Below are positions 50,701 through 63,398 of a stretch of 64,000 nucleotides of DNA, in pieces; the stretch's first letter is position 1, and each line of letters starts with the position of its first letter. Origin of the DNA: Mugil cephalus (Eukaryota > Chordata > Actinopteri > Mugiliformes > Mugilidae); the NCBI RefSeq assembly GCF_022458985.1, contig NC_061777.1, forward strand, positions 14,287,668 to 14,351,667, in the 5' to 3' direction. A program made the position numbers and the translations under genes. The notes below the pieces were generated by a model. It searched no databases, was not told the origin of the DNA, and saw only the letters and a program-made list of their open reading frames with translations.

Positions 50701-53700
50701 ATATCTGTCTTCCCATTAATTCAGAAATCTCAACACATATTTGGGACAGTAACACCTACATTTTATTCCAAAGCTAGGGATGTTCTAAAAGTTATACTAA
50801 TATAACCCAAATACGCCGATGTAAACATATTTGAATAGGTCTGTGCAATGTAGGCTCATGTAAGTTGTATGTTGGACCAGGACGGATCTTTAAATTAGTC
50901 CTTGCTCGGACGTCCACACCTTAAATTTATAGTTTACAATTCACTTTGAAAACAATGTGGTTCCAGACACAGTCAGAACATTATCACATATTTAAGAGTG
51001 GAGGGGGACTTTAAGACTGTACCGTCTTTACACTTTTTACAACACATCTCTGCTCAAACAAACACAGCAAAGCAAACAGCTACTCCTCTAAACAACTAGA
51101 GTTTCTCTTTGCCTGTGACTCACAATGCAGCACAAAACAGCATATAAAGTCAATGATTAACGTGTGTGTCTGTGCGACCTTGTTACTGTCCAGTATCGAC
51201 TGACTGCGGCTGACTGTTTGCCCACAGAAAAGTCAGGGCATAACTTTATCTGATCTGGGTACAGTAGAGACCTTCACTATATAAATAAATAACAGATGAA
51301 TTGTTCACTGTTGTAACTGTGTGCATTCAAGATGACTAACCATATAAGTATCAGTTAAATTAATCTTTAACAGATAATTCTACTCACCGTTTTGGTCTTT
51401 TTCCGGTTTGACCCCAACACTGCTCGCCAACTTCTCCTCGTCCGTGGCGTGGCCTCCATGATGGTCATCCTTCTGCAGGAACAAAAAGGTTAATCATCCA
51501 CACATCCAACTGTAAGTGGTAATGCTATCTAGAACAGAGTAGAATAGTTTTCATAGCTTACCTGTCCGCCTACATCTTTCTGCGTCGGCTGGTTCTGCTT
51601 TACTTTACATGAGTTCCTGAGGGTGAAGGTCAATAACAACATCATCAGTGTTAACACAGGCCAGATCATGTAGGCTCTAAGTGAGTATGTGTGGACAGGT
51701 GTAACGATGGAAAGAGAAAGGAGGAAACATGGAAAGCCTTACAACAGGAACACATAGCTCTGCTTTGTGTGCGCTGAGCTTGCATGCACTGCTAAAAGTG
51801 CTGAATCGCGCAGAATATAAAGCAGATTAATGAAGGTGTTTGCCAAACTGAAATAAGAGAAAGAACATTTGCACAGAGCATTAATGGGAATTATGGGTTT
51901 CCTCTAAAGCATACTCTCCTCTACTTTGTAATTATGCTCCTCGCGCTTTCTACCGCCCTCACTTGGTGTTTGAGGGTGTATTTAATATAATTTTTATTTC
52001 TTTTTTTTATGTTGGTTGCATTTATTTAGAATAGAAATAAGTGCAGATGTAAAACACACACACTCGCACATTTCTGCACACACAGCTATGCAGTACTTAC
52101 AACAGAACACAGAGGAAATGGACTTGCTCAGCAGTCCTGATGCCACACAGAGAGAAGGGAAACATAATGACAGGTTTTGGGAGGAAAAGGAAGGAAAGAC
52201 ACGGGAGAGGATGGGACAGGGGGTTAGGTTGAACACAAGGTGAGTGCAGGGGTTTATTATAGTTTAGTAAACCAAAAAGAAATTAAATAAAAAGTCTTAA
52301 AACTAGACCACAGAGACCATGGAATAAAACTGGGTTTAACTGAAACCTGAGACATTTAAATCTGTCGACTAAAGCAATGTACTGGATCCTGTTTTCTTTC
52401 GATGTTGCAAAGGTCATGAGAGGGTCCATCCAAAAAATAATAAAAACAATAAAAAATGACAATGTCGGTGCTCTAATATAAGAACATATAACTTGCATCA
52501 CAAACTACATCATCCAAAATTACCATTCAGTTGAATAACCACCTTTCCTGATCTTTTGCAACTCACAAAGGGGGTTTAATGTAGGGCAGTTTACTAGTGT
52601 ACCTAATGTTTTGGCCTGTTAGTCTAGCTATAGACGTAAATCAGATTTGTTTAGTTTATATTTCATGAAAGGCTAGGTGTTAAAATGAGATTAAAAAGAG
52701 TAAGCATGCATGTAATTTTTTACAATAGAGACGTGAGTTAGAAAACAAACCACAAGAGGGAGCTGTTTGACGTTTTAACTCCTCACCACTTAAAACATTC
52801 TGCCTGCAAACACTCAATACTTTATCATAGAGACTGGAAACACTAGCCTAAAATATCCAGCCTGATCTAAATCAACATCTATACAGATACAATGTAGGTG
52901 CAAACTTGGCTGTAAATGACCAAGAGTTGAGTGAAAGCTGTCTGTTGAGTGGACTCACATTATAAGCATTGTCTGAAAATCTTATTAATGCCTAAAACCC
53001 AAGCTGATATAGTACTTACTCTAAAAAAACAACTATAATGAAAACTATAATAAGACAGGTGTGGAAGGATGAATGGATGTTCAGGGTAGAAACAACAGCT
53101 GACAGACCTTTTCAAGATACACAACAGGCCACTGCTGATTGTTGAAACGGGAACACTTTGATCACTTTAGATTCACTGTGCACAATAGCAGCATTCACTA
53201 CTAGTGTTCCCAGCGGCCACAAAAAGAGAAGCGCTTGTTCAGATTCAAAATCTGTGAGTCATTTTAGCTTCAGCTTCAGCCTGTGTGTAGCTGTGGCTGC
53301 AGACTGGAACGAGGGCGATTGTGATTGATGACTGGGGAGGACTGAGCCTTTGTGTGTGCTCTACTCACGAGACTATTGCGTTGTTGGTGTCACAGATCAG
53401 TTTTGTGTTGCCATTGAGCAAATCGGGGTCCATGTCATGATTTAGGCTCAGGTTTGAGTCCGGGCTGGAGTCAGACGTCACCGGGGCCTCGTCATCCACC
53501 TCTGAGGGATCGGGCTTGTTCAGCGAGGAGGGGACAGGCAGTGTCGGGGGCCGGAGAGGCTGGGACACAGGGCTCGGTGGGGAGGGGGTCTCTCCGGGAA
53601 CAGGCCTGGTGCTCAGGGTCAGATTGAGGTTCTGATCCAAATTGAAGCTGTTCTTATTAGGTACGGAGTCTGTAAGGTTGTTCAGGGAATCGACCTCTTG

Positions 53701-54722
53701 AGATTGAGCTGTAAAAAAGAAAATGAAGTAGAATTATAACACGCCAGTAAAAAATAAGGCAACATCAAATAACACGGACGTTAAAAAGCTCTAGTGTAAA
53801 CAAGTTGATCTTCTATGACCACCAGACCTGATCATAATGACTGACCCCGAAAGAGATGTATAATGAAAAGATATGTGTCACATTAGAGGATTTAGAGCAG
53901 TGCTTCTTAAACTTTGGTCAATATTGTACTGCCTTAAAACTGTTTTTATACAGGCAAGTACTGTACACTCTGACCAAATATTTATTTGTAGTGTTGCGTA
54001 TTTAGTGATACATAGGTTTTGAATGGAACAGGAAAGAGAAGTAAGTTAAGGACAGGGTTCTCTGTGGTGAAAAGAGGAACTTGATGAATATTTTTATTTA
54101 TGTATGTCACTGCTGTGAAACCAATAGACATTTTTCAGACCTAATCCTAGAATAACAGGGGAGGTAAAATGCAAAATGCACTGATAAGTTCATAAGCTAA
54201 CTTTTAGCTGCTAGCTGAGTACAAAACAATGAGACCAATAGTAATAATGACACTACCAGGACGCAGTCTGACACAGACACACACAAAAACACAACTATGA
54301 AAAACAGCACAAGGTATTGAACTTCTCTGATGAGTCAGAAATGGAGGCACAAGGGAGACCTACACAATATTAGGTCATAATGTTATGCCTGATCGGTGTA
54401 TACCAGGAAAAGAGAAGAGGACCCTGTGCAGATCCTTGTGATACACCACAAAGCAGAGTTTCAGACAAGGACATATGCTGAATGTCAGAAAGGTAATAAA
54501 GCCGCCCTTTTTTGTTCATAAACCATAGGTACACAGGCCTCATTCTTCTTCCAGTGTTAGAGCACTTAAAATGGCTGCTGGCTTCCTCGCAGAACACTTC
54601 ACTTCCTGTGTCCTCATACATCCCATTCACAGCAAGCTAACGACCAAAGCAGTCGGCTGGCCTCCGTTGAGTCACATCGCTGCTGAAACACAGACATCTC
54701 TATCACTGTACCCCCCCCCCCC

Positions 54723-54753
<31 letters not shown>

Positions 54754-57700
54754 CTCCTCCCGAAAATAATCTCTCCTGTATTTCTTTGACTAAGCACGCT
54801 ACATTAATGCAGTCGCTGTGGTTTCACCTCCGGTGGGTAATACTTTCTCACATCGTTTGTCATCAACGAACGCTGATGTGTGAGTTATTACATCACACAG
54901 TCAGTTAATGGTAGTTTAGCTAAGCTTCTGCATGAAATCTGGGTACTTTTAGACACACGCCCTTTTTACAGACAAGGAACAGATGTAGAGGAACCACACC
55001 CGGTCATAGAGAGTACACACTACCACGTGGCCTAGCAACAAAAATAACATCAGGCTTTTTTACAGCTTCACTGCTTAACAAAAAAAAAAAAAACAGGAAA
55101 ATGAGCGACGGGGAAGCAAGACGGAGTGTGCAGAGAAGTAAACACAGGTACACACATTGTTTTGTAAGGATGCATCTGCATATTTGTTCAAAGGTACATA
55201 TACTTAGATTGTGGTTGCATTTTCAGTTTTGTAGTTACAGGGAACCCGAGTACGAGTGTTTGCACACAGTCATCTTTTATTTATGAAACTAACCCAGATT
55301 TTGCACCGTTTCGTAGCATGTGACTGACTTAGCATAAAAAGGAGACAGTCAACGTCTGTGAAGTGGAATCAATAATAAACACATTAATCTCTCTGTGATC
55401 TGGCACAGCGTCTCAAACACTGTGGTCAAAACAAGTGAAATTACAAATGGCAGAGACATGCAAACCAAACACAGACCAACCGTATCCCAGCACTGGAGCA
55501 GTAAGCAGCTTGTTAAATTAATTACTTCTAATAAATGCTGCTGAGAAACTATTTTATGTTTGCAAACAAAATGTACTTTAGATTATAATGTATAATTCTT
55601 GTGTCTGTGTGGGTGAAAGCAGGACAGCTGAAGGAGTGTGTGTGTCTGTTGTAGTGAATTCAACTACCACATATTTTATTTGGAAGCCTAACCAAAGATA
55701 TTTAATTTAGATTTCTAATTAACTTGAATATTCATACTCGGGGTAGCATGCCAATCCAAACCTATGTTCCCAGTATTGAGTTATGAAAAAAAATAACAGT
55801 CCAAATTTAATTTAGATTTAGTTTAAAGGCATTTGTTACTGTTGCTGCTGCAATAACAGTGTCAGTTCACCCAAACTACAGAAGACAAACTGGAGGAAAG
55901 TGAGGTGTTTTAGTAAAAACATGACATCCATGATTTAACTTTAGTGAGAAAAGCATTTTTTTTTTCCGTATGTGAACCGTGTAACCTCCCTCAGTCCAGA
56001 TCTAGATCTGACCTTTTTGCCTGGAAAACTTTTCAGGCTGAATATTTTAGCACCAGCTCCACTACAGCATCAGGTTTATTGTGAGAACGTTGTCAGGTCA
56101 AAGGCTGATACGTTGATACGAGTTTTATGCAAATAACGTACGTGTTGTCGCAGAAATCACATTCACTGTAGCGATAAACAGGTGCAACAAGGCACACTTT
56201 CAACCACACCCAATCACTGGCAACAGTGACCCTGCTTCCCATTCATTGTGTTAAGTCATATCCCACTCAGACTGACGTCATCGTGCGTTAAACCTACTTT
56301 TCTGTCTGGCTCAACCTGAATCAGTCAACCGTCCTCGCAACCTCAGCTTTATGAGGAAACTGGCTTTCCCCCAGGAGTTGGGTGAAAGCTGCCTCTTGAG
56401 TGGATCCACATTATAATGATACTTAATACTCTATCATTTCTAAACCCAAGATGACACATACTTACCCCTAATATGCATACAGTGTAATTTTGGTAGGATT
56501 ATTGAATTACATAAGAAATATCTGATCAAGAACAAGAAAGTAAGATTATCAGTCTGACAGGACATTAGACATCTGCTTTTAGTAGTCCAATGACACACAC
56601 ATTTCATCAGATTATCTACTGTCAGCGTTCATATATGACATATTACACAGTGAGAGCACTGAGGAACCTAAACATCTGTCTCACCTGTGTGGTTGGCGTT
56701 GTCCAGCTGGCCCAGCAGCTTCACAACACCGGGAGACCCGGACTCTGGAGTCCCGAAGGTTCCCTCAGAGTCCGAACTGTGGAAGACAGGAATGAACAAA
56801 TTATTATTTTATGTCCGTGATCAAATGAATATCTAATTTAAAAGACGAAAAAAGGTAGCAATGGTGATGGACATAGAAGCTGATGACGAGAAAGAAGGAA
56901 AGGGATCAGAGCCACAACGAAATGGACACATCAATCAAGGAACAACCAGTGACAAAGACATCGCCTGTGTCGGGATTAAAAAGTTATGCTTGAATGCAAT
57001 GAAAAGACTGCAACTAACGGCCAGCTGGTACATGTGTTCTGTGCCTGAATGTAAGGAAATAACTGACAATCAGAGGAGCAACATTAGCTGTGAAGCTAGG
57101 ACATTAGGAAGAGCTACAGTGTTGGACAGAGCAGATCTCTCCTGAATCATGTTGATCTGTTGACGTACAGATATGAATGTTTAAGGACATGTAAAACTTC
57201 TTTGTGCCCTTTGGACTTGTTTTATTGCTTAATATTGTCGCTTCCATTATTCTTCTTGTGAGCTGGTTTGTTAGACTGGCCTGGGAGCGGTTGGACTGAA
57301 ATAGGAACCCGGAGACTCGGATGAGGTGCAGACCAACCAAGTGTTTATTTCACCAGTATAATTCATAACAAAAAAAAAAAAAAGAGATAACAAAAGGGAA
57401 AAAAACATAAGTACTAGACTTTGGTGTCCTGAGGTAAGAGTCAAACAATCACTCCCTTTGTCTGTGTGCACAGGCTCACTTTTATAGGCTGCTACTAATT
57501 ACAGCTTAAGCTCTACCACTGCACAGGTGAGTTCCCTCCCCAGATCCACCATACAATATCCTGGTCACACAAGTCACACAAGGAAACAAATTTGTTTATT
57601 ATCAACCTCCATTAAAAGCTTTATATACCCACCAGTCACTCATAACAATTATTTACAGTCTACAAACATTTGCTACCCCCCACTCCAGTTATTTTGGTGG

Positions 57701-59830
57701 TCTCTCCCAGGACCTGTAAAAAGGTGTTCAGGCCTCTGTGAACTATTTAAGGCTGAACACCTGAGGAGACAGCAAAGGTAAGAAACCTTATTCAACACCA
57801 GATTTCAAACAGATTGCACCTCTAAAACGTTCCACAAACTTTTCAATCGATGTGTCTCTTTTCTCTGGACAGGCGCTAATCAGTAGAGGCTGAGAAGAAA
57901 GATAAACACACCCAAAACACAACAAAATACATTCAATCTTTAAGCATCTGTGAGTTATTTATTCCATCTTATGTGCTTGAATTGCTGAAACTCACTGTCC
58001 ATGTGACATTTTGCATATTCTATCAGTCTAAGTGAAGAAAGGCACCATCATCACATGGTTCTCTAAGATCATCAGTCAATCAGACTGATCTTTCTCAGCA
58101 ACTTGTTCCGCCACCGGATTCAAGATGCTGAACTGGCTGAAAAGATGGCGACGGGGGTCTGACTAGTGCCAACGTTGCGGTACGCAACGGAAAAACTAAG
58201 GCCACAAACATCCGTTTGGTCTGTCACAACCCTTAGAGATATTATCTGGAACTAATGATGGACTCTGGGGTTTGAAAATGTGCTGAAACCGAGCGAAATT
58301 ACTTCCAAAAAAACTGCAACCCTAAACTCACAATGGGATTTGTGGAACACGTGATGCAAAACAAATCACATTGCCTTGTTAAGAGCTATAAAAAGAGTTT
58401 CAAACAACAGTGCACTGTCTTTAATAACAAAGAGACATTCACAATGCCGTCCAGTCTAAATAACAACATGTACAGTGAGTATGCTACACAGAGCTAACAA
58501 ATGATCTACATAAAGCTAAGAAGGTCCTGCTCGTGTGTCACAGTGTCAAATCACTCTCACAAATAACAAACCGCTTTCCAATATTGTTTTCCCGAAGTGA
58601 CATGAAAACAATAGATTTTAAAATTAAAATAAGCTCAGAATAAACAAGCTGCTCTTATTTCAAAGGAAGTGAGAGGAAGGGAGAGGAGAGGAAGTGGAGC
58701 CCTAGAAGGCCACCTGCATCCTTTGCTCCTGAATAAGGACACACTGCCTCCCACAACAGTAACTCACACGCATAAACACACACACAGTCTTTCGGTGTGC
58801 TCTGTCAGCTGCCTGGACACCCAGCCCAAATTTATTTCCAAACTGTGGAGAGACAAAAAGGACGGAGAGGGGGGCCGGGGGGGGTGGGGGGGCACACATC
58901 CACAGTGAGAGTTTTTGTGCCCATTCCCAGCCACTTGAACGCACATCAAAACGTCCGCGCTCTAATGAAAACCAGCACAAGGAGGAACACGGCTCACAGC
59001 GCCAACACACAACCACACTCCATCTCTGATAACAAGCTCACACAAACACATTCAAACACTCTGGGGCTCCACACAACACGACCATCCAGAGCTAATCCTA
59101 ATATACATACCCACCCCCCACCCTGTGCCAACACACGCAGTGTGAATCACATCCCAGTGATGGCCCCAACGGCTGCAATCTTGTGTGGTTACTTAGAAAC
59201 TAGAAGTGAACAGATAAAAAAAAAAAAAAAAAATGAAAGCTTTGGAAACTGTGTCTTTTTTTTCCCCCCCTCCTCCCCTGCCTTTCAGAAACTGCTCCTG
59301 ATCTGCCAAAGAGCGCCCACTCACGCAAACACAAATAAAAACAGGCCTACTTAATTACACAGTCATATCCTCGGCAAGGAAACCGGATGGGGAACAAAAA
59401 CAATAAAACAGCACTTCGAGAGGCAGTATTTTGACTGAGGATCTGTTTTTAGACAGTGACAACATGAGCCACAGCTCAGGAAAGAGTGTGAGATTATGCC
59501 ACAGCATCACTCCGTTTATCTGAAAGCGTGTATATATCCACCACCTGTCACTATGACTCAGGGGAATCTGCCTCCATCCCACAAACAGACACACCCGTAA
59601 TCCATCTTCAGGAGCGGTGATACACAGCCTCTCAGATTTTATTTCTCAGACACAACTAGCTATGTGTGTGTGTCCCCCTCACTTTCACACGCACACAGTG
59701 ACATTTGTACCAAGCCTTCTTACTTGTCCTCTTTCTCATCCTCTGCTCTGGGCTGCCCATCGTCTCCTGAGCCTCCAGTCACTGCTGACCACGTCCATTT
59801 GGCCCACTGGACAGGAGACAACCAGGACAT
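47713..59830 (-). CDS. tacc1: Tacc1, transforming acidic coiled-coil protein 1 (13 coding exons, 481 aa)
   Basis: The coding exons, in order, are 59830-59724, 56776-56685, 53708-53369, 51616-51562, 51472-51388, 50281-50229, 49383-49249, 49165-49089, 48963-48920, 48771-48611, 48173-48067, 47984-47864 and 47781-47713. All phases agree. The N-terminus has [14 protein letters not shown], shared with mammalian TACC1. [15 protein letters not shown] and a Pro/Ser-rich region form the acidic SDP-type part, and [10 protein letters not shown] is a TACC1 landmark. The last 200 residues are the TACC coiled coil: [58 protein letters not shown] and [24 protein letters not shown]1 binds ch-TOG/XMAP215 and Aurora kinases at centrosomes and microtubule ends. 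This copy is far shorter than the roughly 805-aa human form because no large central exon is present. The start follows an acceptor at 59833-59834, so an upstream exon is likely. Confidence 0.96.
49032..49088 (-). other. tacc1: Possible alternative exon extension in tacc1
   Basis: The coding exon 49089-49165 can end at GTTAGA (giving the family-typical EEMR then KVVAEYEK) or run on to a second donor, GTGGTA, at 49031-49026. The extension is 57 bases, keeps frame, has no stop and would add 19 residues ([18 protein letters not shown] plus one) inside the coiled coil. I used the shorter form in the model. Confidence 0.4.
49390..50220 (-). other. tacc1 intron without other content
   Basis: AT- and T-rich intron. 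Its open frames are short and hydrophobic only because of T-rich codons. No supported feature. Confidence 0.6.
51620..53365 (-). other. tacc1 intron
   Basis: 1.75-kb intron with no recognisable repeat or exon; mildly AT-rich. Confidence 0.6.
54348..54400 (+). mobile_element. Solo right end of a Tc1-like transposon
   Basis: The sequence runs CACAATATTAGGTCATAATG then TTATGCCTGATCGGTGTA. It matches the terminal inverted repeat and final bases of the Tc1-like family found at the right edge of the window, in the same orientation. No transposase remains beside it. It lies in a tacc1 intron. Confidence 0.6.
54711..54751 (+). repeat. C-tract and (CA)n microsatellite
   Basis: A run of about twelve C followed by CA repeats, in a tacc1 intron. 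Confidence 0.9.
56790..59720 (-). other. First coding intron of tacc1
   Basis: 2.9-kb intron. It includes an A-rich tract at 57370-57384, a complex CpG-containing patch near 58090-58220 with a YY1-like motif and a short palindrome, and a G-rich run at 58869-58893. The long plus-strand frame at 58797-59354 looks like chance, being rich in Thr-His-Asn from CA-rich DNA. Confidence 0.55.
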
Positions 59831-59849
59831 CCCTGCAACACGTCCGATT

Positions 59850-60360
59850 TAAAAGGTGAACTTCCGCTTTGTCTGGATCAGTTTGCGCTGTCGTTCGCCG
59901 TCAAACTAACTGGAAATCTGGCGATCTTCCTCCGCACCTCAGTTTCAAAAAAAATAAGATGTCGATTTGTCTTTTTGACGTTCTCCCTCGTTGCTTTCTA
60001 TGTGGCTGTCTCACTTCCTCCTCTTGCTCAGCGGCTCAGCCTTCCCATCCTGCTCGTCTGCTGTTGTTGACGCTCGTGCGAGAGAGAGAGAGAAAGAGAA
60101 ACGTATCTCACGGTGCTGCAGCTGCCTCTGCCGCCGCTTTGCTCTCTACAGCACTGACTCACACTGTGGTGCAGATTTACCAGAGCATCAGTAGTCACTC
60201 CCCCTCTCGGCTCCCCTCCTTCTCCCTTTCTGTCTGGGAGGACGATCAGCTGGTTAACAGACATCAGCTTTGCCCCGCTCCCACGTGCTCGTGAACTCGC
60301 CTGCTGGCTCTCTGGAGTTTGCCTCTCCCCTCCCCGGTTCTTTCACGGGTTGACAATTGT
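59850..60360 (-). promoter_or_regulatory. tacc1: Probable tacc1 5' region and promoter
   Basis: CpG- and CT-rich DNA upstream of the acceptor that precedes the tacc1 start. A possible minus-strand donor (GTGAGT) lies at 60162-60157. I cannot place the transcription start. Confidence 0.3.
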
Positions 60361-60399
60361 GAGGGAGGAGAGGCGAGGAGAGGCAAAGCTTCCTGTTTG

Positions 60400-63390
60400 A
60401 AGAAGCCAGAAGACTCTGTTTTCACTGGGACAGATTACCAGATGTTTGCGTCTCCACAAGTGAAGAATGGATAAGGTGTAGAGAAATATGAAATATACAT
60501 TATAACACTATTATTGTCTCCATTTTCAGTCCCTCTGTCCTTTGCTTTTAAGCAACAACAATTTCTCCTTGTTTCTGTGGTTATAATCCTGGATCCGGTG
60601 AGTGACCGAGCAGTCGCTGACAAAAAATCCTGTATTTATATGTATAACAGACACACATTTAAACTGCCATTAATGCCTTGGTGTATCACCAAACCTACAG
60701 AGGATCTATTGATCCTTGAAAATATTTAGGCCAGACAGCAAACGGATCAATACAGCAAACCTAGATTCAACAGTAACGATGCAGCTACCCATCAAACAGG
60801 CAGGAAAGTCATTTAGATGAAAGCTCTCATCACTGCTGCTCACACATGAGGTGGGTCGTGGCTTATATAACTCTAAGTCCAGGCTTTCACATTTATACAT
60901 CCCTCTCCACCACAGGGTATCTAGGCCAGATGAGACATGTTCTGTGAAAAAAAAACATGGACCATAACTAATCTAATAACAAGAAGACAGTTCAGTTACT
61001 GTGAAAACGCTTCAACGGTGGTGGCAAAACAAGGAGTTAAGACGCTCTGGTTTTTATTTGCACTTTGAGGAAGCCTCCCTGCTGTTTACTGCTCACACAT
61101 GAAACACGTGGAAGAACGACAGACACTCTTTCATCAGCTGGTCCGCAGACACACAGAGAGAGAATAGAAAGCATGCACCAGCACAAACATAATCTTACAC
61201 GCTAGTGAGCACAGAAAAAGAGGCGCTGTTCAGTCTATTACAGGCAGACAGAAACACTCAAGCACAAATTAGGAGCATGGCAGAAAAAAAAAAGCAGCAT
61301 TTATTAAAATGCGGGAGGGAGACAATGGGATGAGAATGTTTTGAATATGAAAGGGAAAGAAAGTGAGTTTTGGGCAGGACTACAATGTCAAACATGTGTT
61401 TATGTTTCTTTAGCATTCCTAAGACGGTCTCCTTTCCCTCCTTTGTTTTTGTATCTGTCAGTCAGAACAGCCGAGAGGACAAACCTGTCTGTCTGACTGA
61501 GGAAGATCTGCTCAAAGCTAATAAGAAACCCCCTCAAGCAGCACACTCAAACATAAAAGGACATCCTGTATTGCTCAAACTATGTACCCTGCTACACCCT
61601 CAAGCTGTAAAACTTGACTGAGGACGAGAAAAAAAAAAAAAAACAGCACGGATGGAAAGGGAATGAAACTGACTCTCGTGAGATAGAGAGGAGGAAGAAA
61701 ACACAGGGAAGAGAATCAACTCTTATGTAATACCTTGAAACCACAAATAGCACACGCAGTTAAAGTGGTTAAACCCCCACATACATACGGACATGCATGA
61801 TCTAGCACACACAGTATGGCAGATTAAACAGACGCGTTACATCAAACACACTTGGCTTCTGTTATTATTACGTGCCGACAAGTAATCCAGCAGGAACGCG
61901 CATCTTTAATCATCAATTAGTTTTTGACTGATAGCAGCATATGTGGGTGCGAGCTAAGAATAAATCGACCATGATGGACATGTCTGCAAGTCACAACAGC
62001 GCTGATGTGGTACTGGATGAGATAACCGTGTGTGTGTGTGTGTGTGCATAGTGCAAGGGCATTAGAGAGGCATCTCAACTATCACAGACTGTTTATCTCA
62101 ATCTGCCGCAGGATAATAAAAGGTTTGCTAGTCTGAACTTCAACATTTCCTCACTACCAACTCTTGGGTTGGGTTCATTATAAGGCACCTTAATTAAAAA
62201 TTAATTAATTACATTTACTTCACATTTGCTTTGAATATTCATGGCTGCTAATCTGTTAATCTCGATTACAGGGAAAGAAATCATAATAGGTGGATGCGTG
62301 TGACATTTAGTCAGTGAATTATATCGTCAGTATTATTTAGGGATTAACATTTCTCAAGTTATTTGGAAATGCTGCTTTCACTACTGAGCGGATTGCAACG
62401 ACAAATCTGTGGGGACAATGGCCAATGATGTCTACATGAGAAGCCATACGGAGTATTGCTTTGTCTATGTATATGTTTTTACATGTGTTCTGATTCCCAC
62501 CTGACTGTAGGAGAAAATGAAGTTATGTTTCAACTCCATTAAATTAGTTAAGGACGTTCAAGTCTCAACGTCATAACAACCTTTTATCCTCCTGCGCCGT
62601 CGTCAAGACAAACTTAACATTTTTATCCCCACAACAGAGAATAACAACATGTCAGCATGCGTTCTGTCCGACGTTTTCATGTTGCGGAGTGTAATTGCAG
62701 CTTTCGTCCTTTTAATTTTAGACTTAGAGCCAGTCCCGTCTGAATAAGAGGTTACATTCGATTGACTGTACGAAACGCTGTCGAGAAAGGGTTCTTGTTT
62801 GATCAACGTTTACACAGCACAGGTGTCAAACAGATGCAATGCCATAATCATGTCAGCTATTACAGTGTTAGTGTTCTCATTCATGTGCCCAATTACAAAC
62901 CCAAAACATTTCCCAAAGTGAATACCACAAAAACCAGAGAACTGTAAAAACCTTTGAACTGAACTGACTTTAAGTATTGTACACCAACGCTTTTACACAT
63001 GACCACGTCCCATGTCACGGGCAGCTAGCATGCTGTCTGTGTTTGTATGTAACAACAACTAATCCAAACTGAATAATATGGCTATGGGTTGTCATAGGTT
63101 GTGGATTTGGCTCCATCTAGTGGCTCTTATTGAACCCACACCCCTCACATCAGTAAAATGATTCAAAACACAAACAGAATTCAGCCTCTTCATTACACAA
63201 AACCAGCAAGAAAAGGCAAAGAAGAAAACAGAGGCACAGGGAAAAGGAACGATGTGGGAGAAAGCCAGGGATATAAGATATATAAGATATCACCCTTTAG
63301 AGCTTAAACAAAGTTGGCAGGATTTCTGGTTTAACCATGGCAACCACTTGGGAAGGAGTCACAAAGAAAACATCCTTAAAGGCACTCCAC
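60400..63390. other. Upstream flank of tacc1
   Basis: Non-coding DNA with a short (TG)n tract at 62030-62046 and AT-rich stretches. No supported exon, RNA gene or recognisable element. Confidence 0.5.
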
Positions 63391-63398
63391 ATTGAGAT

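Larger units (their letters stand above)
53720..56680 (-). other. tacc1 intron
   Basis: 3-kb intron where mammals have a very large TACC1 coding exon nearby. I searched all frames for an acidic Ser-Asp-Pro-rich frame and saw none. It contains the solo Tc1-like end and simple repeats. Confidence 0.6.

Noticed and set aside
58797-59354. 185-aa plus-strand open frame, among the longest in the window
   Set aside because: Composition is driven by CA-rich DNA (Thr, His, Asn, Pro), there is no domain, and it lies inside a tacc1 intron on the wrong strand with no splice context.
61370-61621. 83-aa plus-strand frame ending near an A-tract, possible processed pseudogene
   Set aside because: I recognise no parent protein. 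An A-tract alone is not evidence of retrotransposition.
63111-63125. CCACTAGATGGAGCC (minus strand) as a CTCF site
   Set aside because: The GGC core reads GGA; it is probably a coincidental or decayed match.
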